From Rivularia sp963920925 (GTDB lineage Bacteria > Cyanobacteriota > Cyanobacteriia > Cyanobacteriales > Nostocaceae): a stretch of 64,000 bases of DNA. A program made the position numbers and the translations under genes. A model generated the notes under the pieces. That model was not told the origin of the DNA and did not search any database. It worked only from the letters and a program-made list of their open reading frames with translations. The stretch is from NCBI RefSeq assembly GCF_963920925.1, contig NZ_CAWUDI010000035.1:1-64000 (forward strand), read 5' to 3'. Positions 1-11,200 of the stretch are shown here, one piece after another. Each line of letters begins with the position of its first letter. Position 1 is the stretch's first letter.

Positions 1-134
1 AGCCTGTCCCAAATAATACCTCTGCGGTCTTACCGCGTCGTCGCTGGAAAATGGGCGATCCGATTGTTGAACCAACTGGGGTGTATCGTTTAGCAAATGG
101 ACGACGTATTCTTAGTAGAGAGTGTGGGAAGTGA
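1..134 (+). CDS. 3' end of a TPS exoprotein gene (partial)
   Basis: The reading frame enters from the left edge and codes the last 43 residues before a TGA at 132-134. The peptide (PRRRWKMGDPIVEP, then GVYRLANGRRILSRECGK) is the same C-terminus that ends the four complete exoproteins downstream. The array of filamentous-hemagglutinin-like genes therefore has at least one more member left of this window. Only the tail is visible, so its N-terminal class is unknown. Confidence 0.9.
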   Translation, partial: PVPNNTSAVLPRRRWKMGDPIVEPTGVYRLANGRRILSRECGK

Positions 135-539
135 GTGTAATTGGTAACTGGTAATTGATAATTGGTAGTTGATAATTCGTAGGAGAGAGGGGAGAGGAAA
201 AAAGAATTTTTATAGGTAACTGCATAAACACCTTGGGAGTCGGACTATTTAATATTTGTAATGGTTAGAAATTATTTTTTAAGCATGAGGGGTTGAAATG
301 AAGAATATTGAGTGCAAGTGGAAATTATATAGTTTGATTTTATTGGGTTCTATTGGTGTGGGCATAACATCAATCAAACCGTGTTTTGCACAAACCAATA
401 TTGATATTGTCCCAGATAACACGTTAGGAACTGAAGCTTCACGAATTAACAATAATATAAATGTAAATGATATCCCCAGCACCCTGATAGAAGGTGGAGC
501 AGAGCGCGGTCAAAATTTATTCCATAGTTTGCAGGAATT
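1..539 (+). repeat. Long direct repeat, copy 1 (gene end + spacer + gene start)
   Basis: Bases 1-539 match 4196-4734 without a visible difference, and bases 30-539 match 12115-12624. The unit covers the C-terminal codons of one exoprotein gene, the whole 163-bp spacer, and the first about 80 codons of the next gene. It probably extends beyond the left edge. Such identity in both coding and non-coding DNA points to recent duplication or gene conversion. Confidence 0.9.
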
Positions 540-3500
540 AAATGTCAGCGAAGGGAGAGGAGCTTATTTTATAGTTCCTAATGATGCGATTCAAAATGTT
601 TTAACAAGGGTAACGGGAAATAATCTTTCTGAAATTTTAGGGACTTTAGGAATTCGTCAGCGAGATGGTAGTAATTTTGTTCGTAATCAAGCAAATCTGT
701 TTTTAATTAATCCCAACGGAATTATTTTTGGAGAAAATGCCACTTTAGATGTAAATGGTTCGTTTGTGGGGACAACTGCTAATGCAATTAAATTTGGTGA
801 GCAAGGATTTTTTAGTGCGACAAATCCCCAAGCACCACCTTTATTAACGGTGAATCCTGATGCGTTGTTGTTTAATCAAATTAATCAAAATGCAGTGATT
901 CAAAATAACTCAGTTGCATCAACAGGAATAATAGAATCACAGGGTTTTGCCGTATTCGGTTTGCGGGTACCCGATGGTAAAAGTTTGCTGCTTAATGGTG
1001 GTAATGTCAGCATGAATCGCGGGCAATTAAACGCTTATGGTGGAAGAGTTGAGTTAGGAGGGTTAGCAGAACCTGGAACTGTAGCGCTAGATATAAATGG
1101 TGATGATTTTCAATTGGGATTTCCTGAGAATGTGACTCGTGCGGATGTATGGCTGACAAATCGAGCCAGGGTATATGTAGAAGCAAATGGTGGGGGTGAT
1201 ATTGCCGTTAATGCTCGAAATATAGAAATATTGTCAGGAAGTCGTCTTATTGGTGGAATTGGTGAAGGTTTGGGGACACCTGAAGCTGTTGCGGGGGATA
1301 TTACTCTGGATGCGACTGGAGAAATCAATATTAGTAGTAGTTCCATTCTTAATAGTGTGCGATCGCAAGCAAAGGGACAAGGAGGCGATATTAATATAAA
1401 TACGCGATCGCTTTCTGCTACTGAAGGCGCTCGATTAAATACTGGTATTCGCGGAGAAGGGGATGCGGGGAATGTGACGGTTAAAGCAAAAGATGACGTT
1501 TCCCTTGCAAATGCTAATATCTTTAGCACCGTGGAACGAGGAAGTGTGGGCAAAGGGGGAAATATTGAGATTAATACTGCAACTCTATCACTACGAGATG
1601 GCGCTCGATTGGATGCTGGTATTCGCGGAGAAGGAAATGGAGGTAAGGTAACTATTAATGCTGACGGTGGTACGGTTTCTTTGGATGGAGTGAATGGACT
1701 GCCTACAGCGATATTAACCAATGTAGAAGAAGGAGCTAAAGGTAATTCAGGTGGCGTTAGTATCATTGCAGATTCATTATTCGTAACAAATGGCGCTCTT
1801 GTTGAATCAAGAACTCGTGGTGAGGGGAAAGGAGGAAATTTAACCGTTAAGGCCCAAGATATCCAACTGATTGGTAGAGGTACAGTGTTTGGCAGTGGCT
1901 TGTTTTCTTCCGCAGAGCGAAACTCAACAAAAGATGCAGGAAATTTGATTATTAAAACTAACACATTGCTCGTGCAAGATGGGGCAGAAGTGAGTGCTAA
2001 TACATTTGGTGAAGGCAACGGGGGGAATATTACCGTTGAGTCCGGTTCCTTGAACTTAGGTTCGGGTGCTTTCCTTTCTGCCTCAACTTTTGGAAAGGGG
2101 GATGCGGGGAATGTGACGGTAACAGCAAAAGATGACGTTTCCCTTACAGATGCTCGCATCTTCAGCACGGTAGAAGCACAGGGTGTGGGTAAAAGTGGCA
2201 ATATTAATATTAATGCTGCAACTCTATCACTACGAAATGGCGCTCAACTACTAACTATTACTCGTGGTGCACCTGATACCCAAAGTGCAGATAAAGAAGG
2301 TGCAGGGAATGTGAATGTGAATGTTACAGGTGTTGTGGATATTGCTGGAGAGAAAAATGGATTTCGCAGTGCGATTTCCAGCGACGTGCTAACAGGTACA
2401 GAAGGCAATGTGGGAAATATTACTGTTAACTCCGGTTCCTTGAACTTAGGTTCGGGTGCTGAACTTAGTGCCTCAACCTTTGGAAAGGGGAATGCGGGGG
2501 ATGTGACGGTAAATGCAATTGATGCCGTTTCCCTTACAGATGCTCGCATCTTCAGCACGGTGGGAACAGGAGCAGAAGGCGATGGGGGAAATATTACCGT
2601 TGAGTCCGGTTCCTTCAACTTAGCAGAACGTACTATACTTACTGCCTCAACTTTTGGAAAGGGGGATGCGGGGAATGTGACGGTTAAAGCAAAAGATGCT
2701 GTATCCCTTACAGATGCTAGTGAAATAATTAGTCAAACACTTGGCATAGGTAACGGCGGGGAAATCTACATCGAAGCTAAGGAACTGTCCTTGAATGAAA
2801 ATGCAGCATTAATAACGGATGTGGCAGGAGGAGCAGAGGGACAAGGGGGAAGAGTAAATTTGCAAGTCACCGGAACCATATCCCTTAAAGGAGGAGCGCC
2901 TGCTGGTACTGGAGAATCAACAAGAATTACCACGGGTTCGCAGCCATTTGCACAAGGGCCAGGTGGGGAAGTTAAAATCAAAGCTGGTTCTTTAGTGCTT
3001 ACAGATGGGGCGATCGTCAAAGCCAGTACGGCTTCACAGGAAGATGCTGGTAATATCATTGTCAAAGCTGATGTTGTAGATATTTCCCGAAGCGTTCCTA
3101 GTAGCGGTTTACCCAGTGGGTTATTCAGTACTACGAGCGCTGAAGGTAATGCTGGTTCAATTGAAATTGATGCTAAAAAACAATTTCAAATTAAAGATGG
3201 CGCGGCTTTGAGTACTCGCACTCAAGGAAGTGGAAATGGGGGTAGCATTACGGTGCAGACAAACACTTTTAATGCTACCGATGGTGGACAGCTTGTCACT
3301 ACAGCATCTGATAGAGGGAAAGCAGGCGAGATTTCTATCAATGCAGATAACAAGATAACTATCTCTGGAAGCGAGTTGAATTACGAAAACCGTATTGACC
3401 GCATTAGAAATAATCCACAGAGGGATAATCCACTTATTGCTAACAGTATTACCGAAACTGGTGCTGATAGTGGGCTATACGCTGATACTACAGGCTCTAA

Positions 3501-4329
3501 TACAGGTGGTGGTATTATGCTAAGCGCTACCAATCTCGATCTGAATAACGGTGGCAAAATATCCACTCAAAGTACGGGAACCGGCAAAGCAGGCAATATC
3601 AATATTGAGCTATCTAATGATTTCAATGCCGACAACGGACAAATCCTAACGCGATCGCAACAATCAAGCGGAGGCAACATTGAGATTACAGCAGGAAAAA
3701 ATATCTTCCTCCGCAACAATAGCGACATTAGAACAACACTTTCTACAAGAGCAGGTAGTGGTGGTGATATCGAACTCAAGGCTAATGCCATAGTTGCTTT
3801 AGAAGACAGCGATATTCTCGCCTTTGCACCCGAAGGTAGTGGTGGTAATATCGCCTTTAATACCCGTGCTTTTTTAAGCAATCCCCTTTTTAGTCCCACA
3901 CCACAAACCTCTAACAGAGCTACTTTGGATGCATTAGACGGAAATAATCGCGTAGACGTTGATGCTAGTGGTAGTATTTCTGCTGGAAACATCAGCGGTA
4001 TACCGGATATCAGCTTTCTGCAAAACAGCCTCATAGAATTAGCCCAAAACACAATTGATAGCGAAGCCTTAATTGCTACTAGCTGCGTAGTCAGAAGTAA
4101 GGAAACAAACGGTACTTTCTATATTATTGGTAGTCAAGGTTTCCCCTATCGTCCCGGTGATGCAGTCCCTTCAAAATACTCTGCTATTGAAGTGCAGCCT
4201 GTCCCAAATAATACCTCTGCGGTCTTACCGCGTCGTCGCTGGAAAATGGGCGATCCGATTGTTGAACCAACTGGGGTGTATCGTTTAGCAAATGGACGAC
4301 GTATTCTTAGTAGAGAGTGTGGGAAGTGA
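298..4329 (+). CDS. TPS exoprotein 1 (filamentous hemagglutinin N-terminal domain, TpsA-like)
   Basis: A 1343-aa secreted beta-helix protein. Residues 1-31 form a signal peptide ending in CFA, just before QTNIDI. Residues about 33-190 are the TPS/hemagglutination domain with the hallmark NLFLINPNGIIFG. The rest is a long series of degenerate glycine/asparagine-rich repeats (GNGGNITV, DAGNVTV, LTDARIFSTV) expected to fold as a right-handed parallel beta-helix, then a conserved C-terminus from QNSLIELAQNTIDSEALIAT. The start follows a GAGGGG ribosome site 6-7 nt upstream. The TpsB gene at 17098 is the likely transporter across the outer membrane. Its N-terminal class (LDVNGSFVGTTANAI) matches exoprotein 4, and its C-terminal module (SAGNISGIPDISFL) matches exoprotein 2. 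Adhesion or sheath function is inferred from the family. Confidence 0.9.
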   Translation: MKNIECKWKLYSLILLGSIGVGITSIKPCFAQTNIDIVPDNTLGTEASRINNNINVNDIPSTLIEGGAERGQNLFHSLQELNVSEGRGAYFIVPNDAIQNVLTRVTGNNLSEILGTLGIRQRDGSNFVRNQANLFLINPNGIIFGENATLDVNGSFVGTTANAIKFGEQGFFSATNPQAPPLLTVNPDALLFNQINQNAVIQNNSVASTGIIESQGFAVFGLRVPDGKSLLLNGGNVSMNRGQLNAYGGRVELGGLAEPGTVALDINGDDFQLGFPENVTRADVWLTNRARVYVEANGGGDIAVNARNIEILSGSRLIGGIGEGLGTPEAVAGDITLDATGEINISSSSILNSVRSQAKGQGGDININTRSLSATEGARLNTGIRGEGDAGNVTVKAKDDVSLANANIFSTVERGSVGKGGNIEINTATLSLRDGARLDAGIRGEGNGGKVTINADGGTVSLDGVNGLPTAILTNVEEGAKGNSGGVSIIADSLFVTNGALVESRTRGEGKGGNLTVKAQDIQLIGRGTVFGSGLFSSAERNSTKDAGNLIIKTNTLLVQDGAEVSANTFGEGNGGNITVESGSLNLGSGAFLSASTFGKGDAGNVTVTAKDDVSLTDARIFSTVEAQGVGKSGNININAATLSLRNGAQLLTITRGAPDTQSADKEGAGNVNVNVTGVVDIAGEKNGFRSAISSDVLTGTEGNVGNITVNSGSLNLGSGAELSASTFGKGNAGDVTVNAIDAVSLTDARIFSTVGTGAEGDGGNITVESGSFNLAERTILTASTFGKGDAGNVTVKAKDAVSLTDASEIISQTLGIGNGGEIYIEAKELSLNENAALITDVAGGAEGQGGRVNLQVTGTISLKGGAPAGTGESTRITTGSQPFAQGPGGEVKIKAGSLVLTDGAIVKASTASQEDAGNIIVKADVVDISRSVPSSGLPSGLFSTTSAEGNAGSIEIDAKKQFQIKDGAALSTRTQGSGNGGSITVQTNTFNATDGGQLVTTASDRGKAGEISINADNKITISGSELNYENRIDRIRNNPQRDNPLIANSITETGADSGLYADTTGSNTGGGIMLSATNLDLNNGGKISTQSTGTGKAGNINIELSNDFNADNGQILTRSQQSSGGNIEITAGKNIFLRNNSDIRTTLSTRAGSGGDIELKANAIVALEDSDILAFAPEGSGGNIAFNTRAFLSNPLFSPTPQTSNRATLDALDGNNRVDVDASGSISAGNISGIPDISFLQNSLIELAQNTIDSEALIATSCVVRSKETNGTFYIIGSQGFPYRPGDAVPSKYSAIEVQPVPNNTSAVLPRRRWKMGDPIVEPTGVYRLANGRRILSRECGK

Positions 4330-4734
4330 GTGTAATTGGTAACTGGTAATTGATAATTGGTAGTTGATAATTCGTAGGAGAGAGGGGAGAGGAAAAAAGA
4401 ATTTTTATAGGTAACTGCATAAACACCTTGGGAGTCGGACTATTTAATATTTGTAATGGTTAGAAATTATTTTTTAAGCATGAGGGGTTGAAATGAAGAA
4501 TATTGAGTGCAAGTGGAAATTATATAGTTTGATTTTATTGGGTTCTATTGGTGTGGGCATAACATCAATCAAACCGTGTTTTGCACAAACCAATATTGAT
4601 ATTGTCCCAGATAACACGTTAGGAACTGAAGCTTCACGAATTAACAATAATATAAATGTAAATGATATCCCCAGCACCCTGATAGAAGGTGGAGCAGAGC
4701 GCGGTCAAAATTTATTCCATAGTTTGCAGGAATT
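4196..4734 (+). repeat. Long direct repeat, copy 2
   Basis: Identical to 1-539 as read by eye. It joins the end of exoprotein gene 1 to the start of exoprotein gene 2. Against the third copy the near-identity continues further, to about 4894, with a single C/T difference seen near 4831. Confidence 0.9.
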
Positions 4735-7700
4735 TAATGTCAATGAAGGGCGAGGAGCTTATTTTGTAGTTCCCAATGATGCGATTCAAAATATTTTAAC
4801 AAGAGTAACCGGAAATAATCCTTCTTCTATTAATGGGATTTTGGGGACGATATTAAATAGAAATTTCGATCCAACCAATGCAAATCTGTTTTTAATTAAT
4901 CCCAACGGAATCGTATTTGGTGAAAATGCAAAGTTGAATATTGGCGGCTCGTTTATTGGAAGTACTGCTGATAGTATTAAATTTGCAGATGATATCGAAT
5001 TTAGCGCCACAAATCCAGAAAATACAGGTTTATTAACAGTAAGCGTTCCTTTGGGGTTGCAATATGGAAAAAATCCCGGAAGAATTGAGATTAATAGCAA
5101 GGCTGAACCTCCAAGAACATTTCCAGAAGTATTCGATCCACAATTCGGTTTGCGAGTACCAGATGCTAAGACATTAGCAATACTGGGTGGTGATGTTTTA
5201 CTAGAAGGTGCAACGTTAAAAGCTGGTGGTGGAAGAATTGAATTAGGTAGCGTTACCGGAGATGGTAAGGTAAGCATTACACCGCAAGAAGAAGGTTTTG
5301 CTTTTGGTTTTGAGAAAGTAGAAAATTTTGGAGATATTCGACTATCTCAAGATTCAGCAGTTGATGCGACTGGGTATGGTGCGGGTGATGTACGGGTAAC
5401 GGGTAAAAATCTCACTCTTACAAATAGTTCCGTAATAGTGTCAACTCAAATAGGTACAGAGAAAAGCGCGGGCATAGTAGTTAATACCACAGAGAAAGTT
5501 GAAATAGATGGAATAAATGACACTTTCGTTCCTAGCGGTTTATATGCCAATAACGTTAACAAAGAAGGAGCAGAAGAGACGGGGAATATAACAGTTAATA
5601 CTCAACAGTTGATAGTTCGAGATAGAGCTACCGTTATTACTAATGCTTATGACGGTGCGGGAAAAGGTGGAGATATCAAGATTGAAGCTAACAATTTAAA
5701 AATTGAGGATGGGGGAAAGGTTACTGCTGCTACATTTACTACTGGGAATGGTGGAAATGTCAACGTTGATGCCCAAGATGTAAAAGTTATTAATACGAGG
5801 AATGATGGTAATTTGAGTGAATTGAGCGCTTTAGCAAAGGAAGGCTCAACAGGAAATGGTGGGAATGTAGATATCACCACTAATAACTTGCTCGTTGAAG
5901 GTGGAGCATTTATCTCTGCGAATACATTCGGTGAAGGCAATGGGGGAGATATGACAATTAATCCCATTTCTGAAAACGCCTCCTCTAAAGTGGAATTGCT
6001 TGGTTTTGGCGGTGGTTTATTTGTTGTGGCAGAAGATTCTTCAACAGGAGATGCAGGCTCTTTGACTATTAATAGTAATAAGTTACTTGTAGAAAATTCA
6101 GCTTTTGTGAGTATGAGTAATAACGGCCAAGGCAGTGCCGGAAATATGAACATTACCACTAATGACTTGTTATTAAAAAATAGCGCACGAGTAATTACAG
6201 GTAGAGAAAATCAGGACAAGATGATAGGAGGGTTAACTATTAAAACCGATCGCTTGCTCGTTGAAGGTGGTTCGAGCGTACAGGCTGGTACATCTGCTCA
6301 GAATGTAAGTTTGAATATTGAGGCCAAAGATATACAAGTAATTGGTACGGGCGGTAATAATGGCAACACTCCTAGTTCCCTAAGTACTTCAACAAGGAAA
6401 GAATCATCAGGGGATGGCGGAAATTTAGATATTAAGACTAATACTTTACTGATTAAAGATGGAGCATTTGTGTCTACTAGTACAGTTAGTGGAAGCAATG
6501 GAGGAGATTTAAAAATTGAAGCCGAAGATGTTCAAGTGATTGGTTTTGGCGGCATTGACAACAATAATCAACCATATCCCAGTGGTTTGTTTACAGCAGC
6601 AGAGAAAGATTCAACAGGGGATGCAGGTGATTTAACTATTACTACTAAACAAATGCTTGTTGAAGATGGAGCAATTCTTAATACTGGTACTAATAGTACG
6701 GGTGAGGGGGGAGATTTAACTATTAATGTTAGTACCTTGCAAATTAAAAACGGAGGAGAAGTAGGTGCTGGTACATCTAATCAAGGTGAGGGTGGGGATT
6801 TAACTATTAATGATGCACAACTTGTGCAGTTAATTGGTACGGGAAATAACGGCAATACTCCTAGTTCCTTGAGTGCTTCGGCAGGGCTAAATACAACAGG
6901 AAATGCGGGAGATGTGAATATTACTACTAAACGAATGCTTGTTGAAGATGGAGCATTTGTAGCTACAAGTACCGAAGGTAAGGGTAATGGCGGAAATTTA
7001 AGTATTATTGATGCCGAAGTTGTGGAAATAATTGGTACGGGTGGTAACAATCCTCAAAATGATAATCTGCCATATCTCAGTGGCTTGTTTACTTCAGCAG
7101 AGAAAAATTCGACAGCAGAAAAAGCAGGTGACTTGAGTATTATTAATGCTAAAAGAGTGCTTATTCAAGGTGGGGGGCTGATAGGTGCTGGTACATCTTC
7201 AACAGGTGATGGAGGACAATTAACTATTACTGCTGAAACCTTACAACTTAAGGATGGTAGCAGAATCAACGCTCTAAGTCAAGGAAGCGGCAAAGCAGGC
7301 AATATCAATATTGAGCTATCTAATGATTTCAACGCCGACGACGGACAAGTTATTACTCAATCGCAACAATCAAGCGGAGGCAACATTGAGATTACAACAG
7401 CAAAAAATATCTTCCTCCGCAACAACAGCGACATTAGAACAACACTTTCCACAACAGCAGGTAGTGGTGGTAATATTACTCTTGATGCTAATGCCATAGT
7501 TGCTTTAGAAGACAGTGATATTCTCGCCTTTGCTCCAGAAGGTAAAGGAGGAAATATCACTTTTGATACCCGTGCTTTTTTAAGCGATTCTCTTTTTAGT
7601 CCCACACCACAAACCTCTAACAGAGCTACTTTAGATGCATTAGACGGAAATAATCGCGTAGACGTTAATGCTAGTGGTAGTATTTCTGCCGGAAACATCA

Positions 7701-8035
7701 GCGGTATCCCGGATATCAGCTTTCTGCAAAACAGCCTCATAGAATTAGCACAAAACACAATTGATAGCGAAGCTCTAATTGCTACTAGCTGTGTAGTCAG
7801 AAGTAAGGAAAGAAACGGCACTTTCTATATTATTACTAAACAAGGTTTTCCCTATAGTCCCGGTGATGCAGTCCCTTCAAAATACTCTGCTGTTGAAGTG
7901 CAGTCTGTTCCAAATAATACCTCTGCAACGAAACCGCGTCGTCGCTGGAAAATGGGCGATCCGATTGTCGAACCAACTGGGGTGTATCGTTTGGCAAATG
8001 GACGACGTATTCTTAGTAGAGAGTGTGGGAAGTGA
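4493..8035 (+). CDS. TPS exoprotein 2 (TpsA-like)
   Basis: A 1180-aa secreted exoprotein with the same signal peptide and ribosome site as exoprotein 1. The TPS domain carries NLFLINPNGIVFGENAKL, then the second N-terminal class (NIGGSFIGSTADSIKF, LLTVSVPLGLQYGKN) shared with exoprotein 3. The central repeats differ from exoprotein 1: units such as TGDAGDLTI, KQMLVEDGA and VQVIGFGG recur about every 60-80 residues. The C-terminal module (NIELSNDFNADDGQ to SAGNISGIPDISFL, then QNSLIELAQN) is nearly the same as in exoprotein 1. The shortest of the four, apparently through repeat-number differences. Secretion through the TpsB at 17098 is inferred. Confidence 0.9.
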   Translation: MKNIECKWKLYSLILLGSIGVGITSIKPCFAQTNIDIVPDNTLGTEASRINNNINVNDIPSTLIEGGAERGQNLFHSLQEFNVNEGRGAYFVVPNDAIQNILTRVTGNNPSSINGILGTILNRNFDPTNANLFLINPNGIVFGENAKLNIGGSFIGSTADSIKFADDIEFSATNPENTGLLTVSVPLGLQYGKNPGRIEINSKAEPPRTFPEVFDPQFGLRVPDAKTLAILGGDVLLEGATLKAGGGRIELGSVTGDGKVSITPQEEGFAFGFEKVENFGDIRLSQDSAVDATGYGAGDVRVTGKNLTLTNSSVIVSTQIGTEKSAGIVVNTTEKVEIDGINDTFVPSGLYANNVNKEGAEETGNITVNTQQLIVRDRATVITNAYDGAGKGGDIKIEANNLKIEDGGKVTAATFTTGNGGNVNVDAQDVKVINTRNDGNLSELSALAKEGSTGNGGNVDITTNNLLVEGGAFISANTFGEGNGGDMTINPISENASSKVELLGFGGGLFVVAEDSSTGDAGSLTINSNKLLVENSAFVSMSNNGQGSAGNMNITTNDLLLKNSARVITGRENQDKMIGGLTIKTDRLLVEGGSSVQAGTSAQNVSLNIEAKDIQVIGTGGNNGNTPSSLSTSTRKESSGDGGNLDIKTNTLLIKDGAFVSTSTVSGSNGGDLKIEAEDVQVIGFGGIDNNNQPYPSGLFTAAEKDSTGDAGDLTITTKQMLVEDGAILNTGTNSTGEGGDLTINVSTLQIKNGGEVGAGTSNQGEGGDLTINDAQLVQLIGTGNNGNTPSSLSASAGLNTTGNAGDVNITTKRMLVEDGAFVATSTEGKGNGGNLSIIDAEVVEIIGTGGNNPQNDNLPYLSGLFTSAEKNSTAEKAGDLSIINAKRVLIQGGGLIGAGTSSTGDGGQLTITAETLQLKDGSRINALSQGSGKAGNINIELSNDFNADDGQVITQSQQSSGGNIEITTAKNIFLRNNSDIRTTLSTTAGSGGNITLDANAIVALEDSDILAFAPEGKGGNITFDTRAFLSDSLFSPTPQTSNRATLDALDGNNRVDVNASGSISAGNISGIPDISFLQNSLIELAQNTIDSEALIATSCVVRSKERNGTFYIITKQGFPYSPGDAVPSKYSAVEVQSVPNNTSATKPRRRWKMGDPIVEPTGVYRLANGRRILSRECGK

Positions 8036-8060
8036 GAAAGAGGAAATTCTTAAGACAATT

Positions 8061-8215
8061 AGACATCTCCGGAAATGAAAAATACCCCTCTCCAAACCTC
8101 TCCCCCACAGGGAGAGAGGCTTAAAAAACCCCCATTCCCTCATAGGGAAGGGGGGTAGGGGGGCTCGCGGTTTGCGTGTAATTTGAAACCATAGAAATGT
8201 TTTCCGGAGATGTCT
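8061..8215 (-). mobile_element. MITE-like element, family 1, copy 1
   Basis: A 155-bp element with perfect 15-bp terminal inverted repeats, AGACATCTCCGGAAA at 8061-8075 and its complement at 8201-8215. ATT lies on both sides (8058-8060 and 8216-8218), consistent with a 3-bp target duplication. A TA duplication is also possible if the ends are taken as GACATC...GATGTC. The interior has two GC-rich hairpins. It has no coding capacity. It sits in the spacer between exoprotein genes 2 and 3, the only spacer of the array that lacks the shared 163-bp sequence. Confidence 0.85.
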
Positions 8216-8271
8216 ATTTTAGAAAAGAATGGTTAGAAAATAATTTTTAAAGCATAAATAAGGGGGATAAA

Positions 8272-11200
8272 ATGAAGTGCAATGAAAGTAACAACGTTTT
8301 GATGAGGGTTGTTGAATATGGGTGTAATATCAAACAATCTCTATCTCAGATTAATATTCGTTGTGGTTGGTTTTTAGGAATTGCTTGCACTGGGATCGGT
8401 GCTTTTGGGATAAATCCTGCTAATGCTCAAATTACGCCGGATAACACTTTACCCAATAATTCCAGCGTTACAAAAGATGGAAACATCAATATTATTCAAG
8501 GTGGAACTACTGCTGATAATAATTTGTTTCACAGCTTTAAAGAGTTTGGAGTGATTAATGGTGATGAAGCATACTTTAATAATAGGGTTGACATAAGTAA
8601 TATTATTACTCGCGTTACGGGTGGTTCTGAATCTAATATTAATGGGTTAATTCGCGCTAATGGTGAAGCGAATTTATTTTTAATTAATCCTGCGGGAATC
8701 GTATTTGGTGAAAATGCTTTGTTGAATATTGGTGGTTCCTTTGTTGGTAGTACTGCTGATAGTATTAAATTCGGTGATGATATCGAATTTAGTGCAATAA
8801 ATCCACAAAATACAGCTTTATTAACAGTAAGCGTTCCTTTGGGGTTGCAGTATGGTAAAAACCAAACAAATACTATTAGTAATTCAGGTAATCTGAGTGT
8901 TAATAGTGGAAAAAATATTACTTTAATTGGCAACAGTTTTGAAAATACAGGGGAATTAAAAACGAATGGTGGACAAATATCTATAGCAGCTATTAGTAAT
9001 GAAGGTTTTGCTAATTTAGGCAAATCTGGAGAATTGTTAAGTCTGGAAAATCAACAATTAGATATCATTGATGGGAATGCAAGTAATATTGGAACTGTTA
9101 TCAATAGAGGTAGGATTGATGCAGCAAGTTTACAAGCAGGGGTAGGTGGAAAAGTAATTGTACTTGGAGAAAGACTTGGTTTATTAGAAAACTCATTACT
9201 TGATGTTTCTGGAAGTGTGGGTGGTGGTGAAGTAACAGTTGGAAATATCGATACAAGTGCAGTTTATATCGATCCAAAAGCATCTATAAATAGTAACGCT
9301 TTAACAACAGGAGATGGCGGTAAAATTACGGTTTCGGCTACAGAATCAACTCGCGCTTATGGAAGTTTCAGTGCTAGAGGTGGTTTGAATAATGGTAATG
9401 GTGGTACAGTTGCAACTTCTGGAACTAATTTTTTAGATATTGCAGACATAACGGTTGATACTAATGCAAATAATGGTTTAAACGGTAATTGGTTGCTCAA
9501 TTCTGGAAATATTATTTTTGGTTCATCTTCGAGTTTTAATGGCACGTCAACCAATAATAATTTTGCAATTTTTCAACCCGCACAAAGCGACACCGTGTTA
9601 GATATTTCTACCATAGAAAAGCAATTGAGCGCGGGGAATAATATCACGATTGCAGCAAGTAAGACTGACACTCAAGCAGGAAATATCAAGACTGATCAAT
9701 TTGTTGATATTAAAGCAGCAAATAATACTCCTGTAACATTAACCCTTCAAGCAGATAACGATATTAATTTGCCAGAATTTGGTATTGATACGAATAACCG
9801 TTTGGGTATGATATTACAAGCAGATATGAATGAAAACGGTAAAGGTAATATCAGTCTTGGTACAGGTGAAGAAGGCAGGTTTTTGGTTGACACAAAAGGA
9901 GGAAAATTTACTGCTTCAGCAAATGATATTTTATTTTCCGATGTAACAATTAATAGTAGTAACGCGGGTAAAACTGATTCGGAACCAATTAGGATTTCCA
10001 CAGCAGGTTCTTTTGAAATGAACGCCAGTGGCATTATTAGAGAAACAAGTGGTGATGGCAATGGTGGTGAGATTAATATTAATGCTGACTCATTTTCTCT
10101 TCAAGGAGGAATCGAAAACAACACGATTGGTAATGGTAATGCTGGGGATATCAATATTGAAGTCAATTCTTTCTCGTTAAAAGGTGGGTTGATAAGTAGC
10201 GAAACTGAAGGTGCTGGTAACAATGGATTGGTAACAATTAAAGCCGACAATCTAGAGCTAGAAAGGGGACTAATTCAAAGTCTTACAACAAGCGATGGTG
10301 ATGCGCGAGATATCATTATTGAAGCTAATTCAGTATCATTAAAAGGTGGTAGTTTATCTACAATTAATGAATCGAATGGTAAGGCTGGAAATATCTCAAT
10401 AGATGCAGATAAGATATTTATTGAACAAGCTTCTGTATTAGTGGATAATGGTGGCATTACTGAAGAAAATGGTGGCGATATTAATATCAAAGCGGACTCA
10501 CTTTCTCTTCAAGGAGGGGCAATAGATAACATAACCAATGGTAATGTTAATGCAGGAAAAATAAATATTGAAGTCAATTCTTTATCAGTAAAAAATGGGT
10601 TGATCAATAGTGAAACTCAAGGTGACGGCAAAAGCGGATTAGTAACAATTAAAACGGATACGCTAGATATAGACAGGGGAGGAATACGAAGCATTACAAA
10701 AGGCGATAATAATAAAAAAGATATCGACGACGTTAGAGGTATTAAAATTGATGCCACCAATTCAGTTACATTGAAAAATGGTGACTTTTCTACAAGAACT
10801 GAAGGGAATGATAATGCTGGCAATATTGATATAAATGCAACCAATGAAATATTATTGCTTGAAAAAGCTGCTTTTACTACCGACTCCAATGGGCAAGGTA
10901 ATGCTGGTAAAATAATTCTAGATACTGGTTCGCTGATATTAGACAATCAAGGCATCATTGCTTCAAATGCTAATGCAAAAGAAAATGACTTTAGCTCTGT
11001 GGCTAATGCTGGAGAAATTGAGATTAATGTTGATTCTATTTTATTACAGAATGATAGTGCTATCACTAGCCAAACCTTTGTAGCAGGAATTGGTGGAGAA
11101 ATCAAAATTCAAGCCGATAAAATGACTTTGAAAAACAATAGCAATATCACTAGTAGTGCTGAAGGAAATGAATCTACAGGTAATGCCGGAAAAATTATAG

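Noticed and set aside
1110..2201. Long open frame on the minus strand (363 codons) opposite exoprotein 1, and similar ones opposite exoproteins 2-4
   Set aside because: They are complementary-strand shadows of a repetitive, glycine/asparagine-rich gene: Pro/Ser/Leu-rich, no ribosome sites, and they recur wherever the repeats occur.
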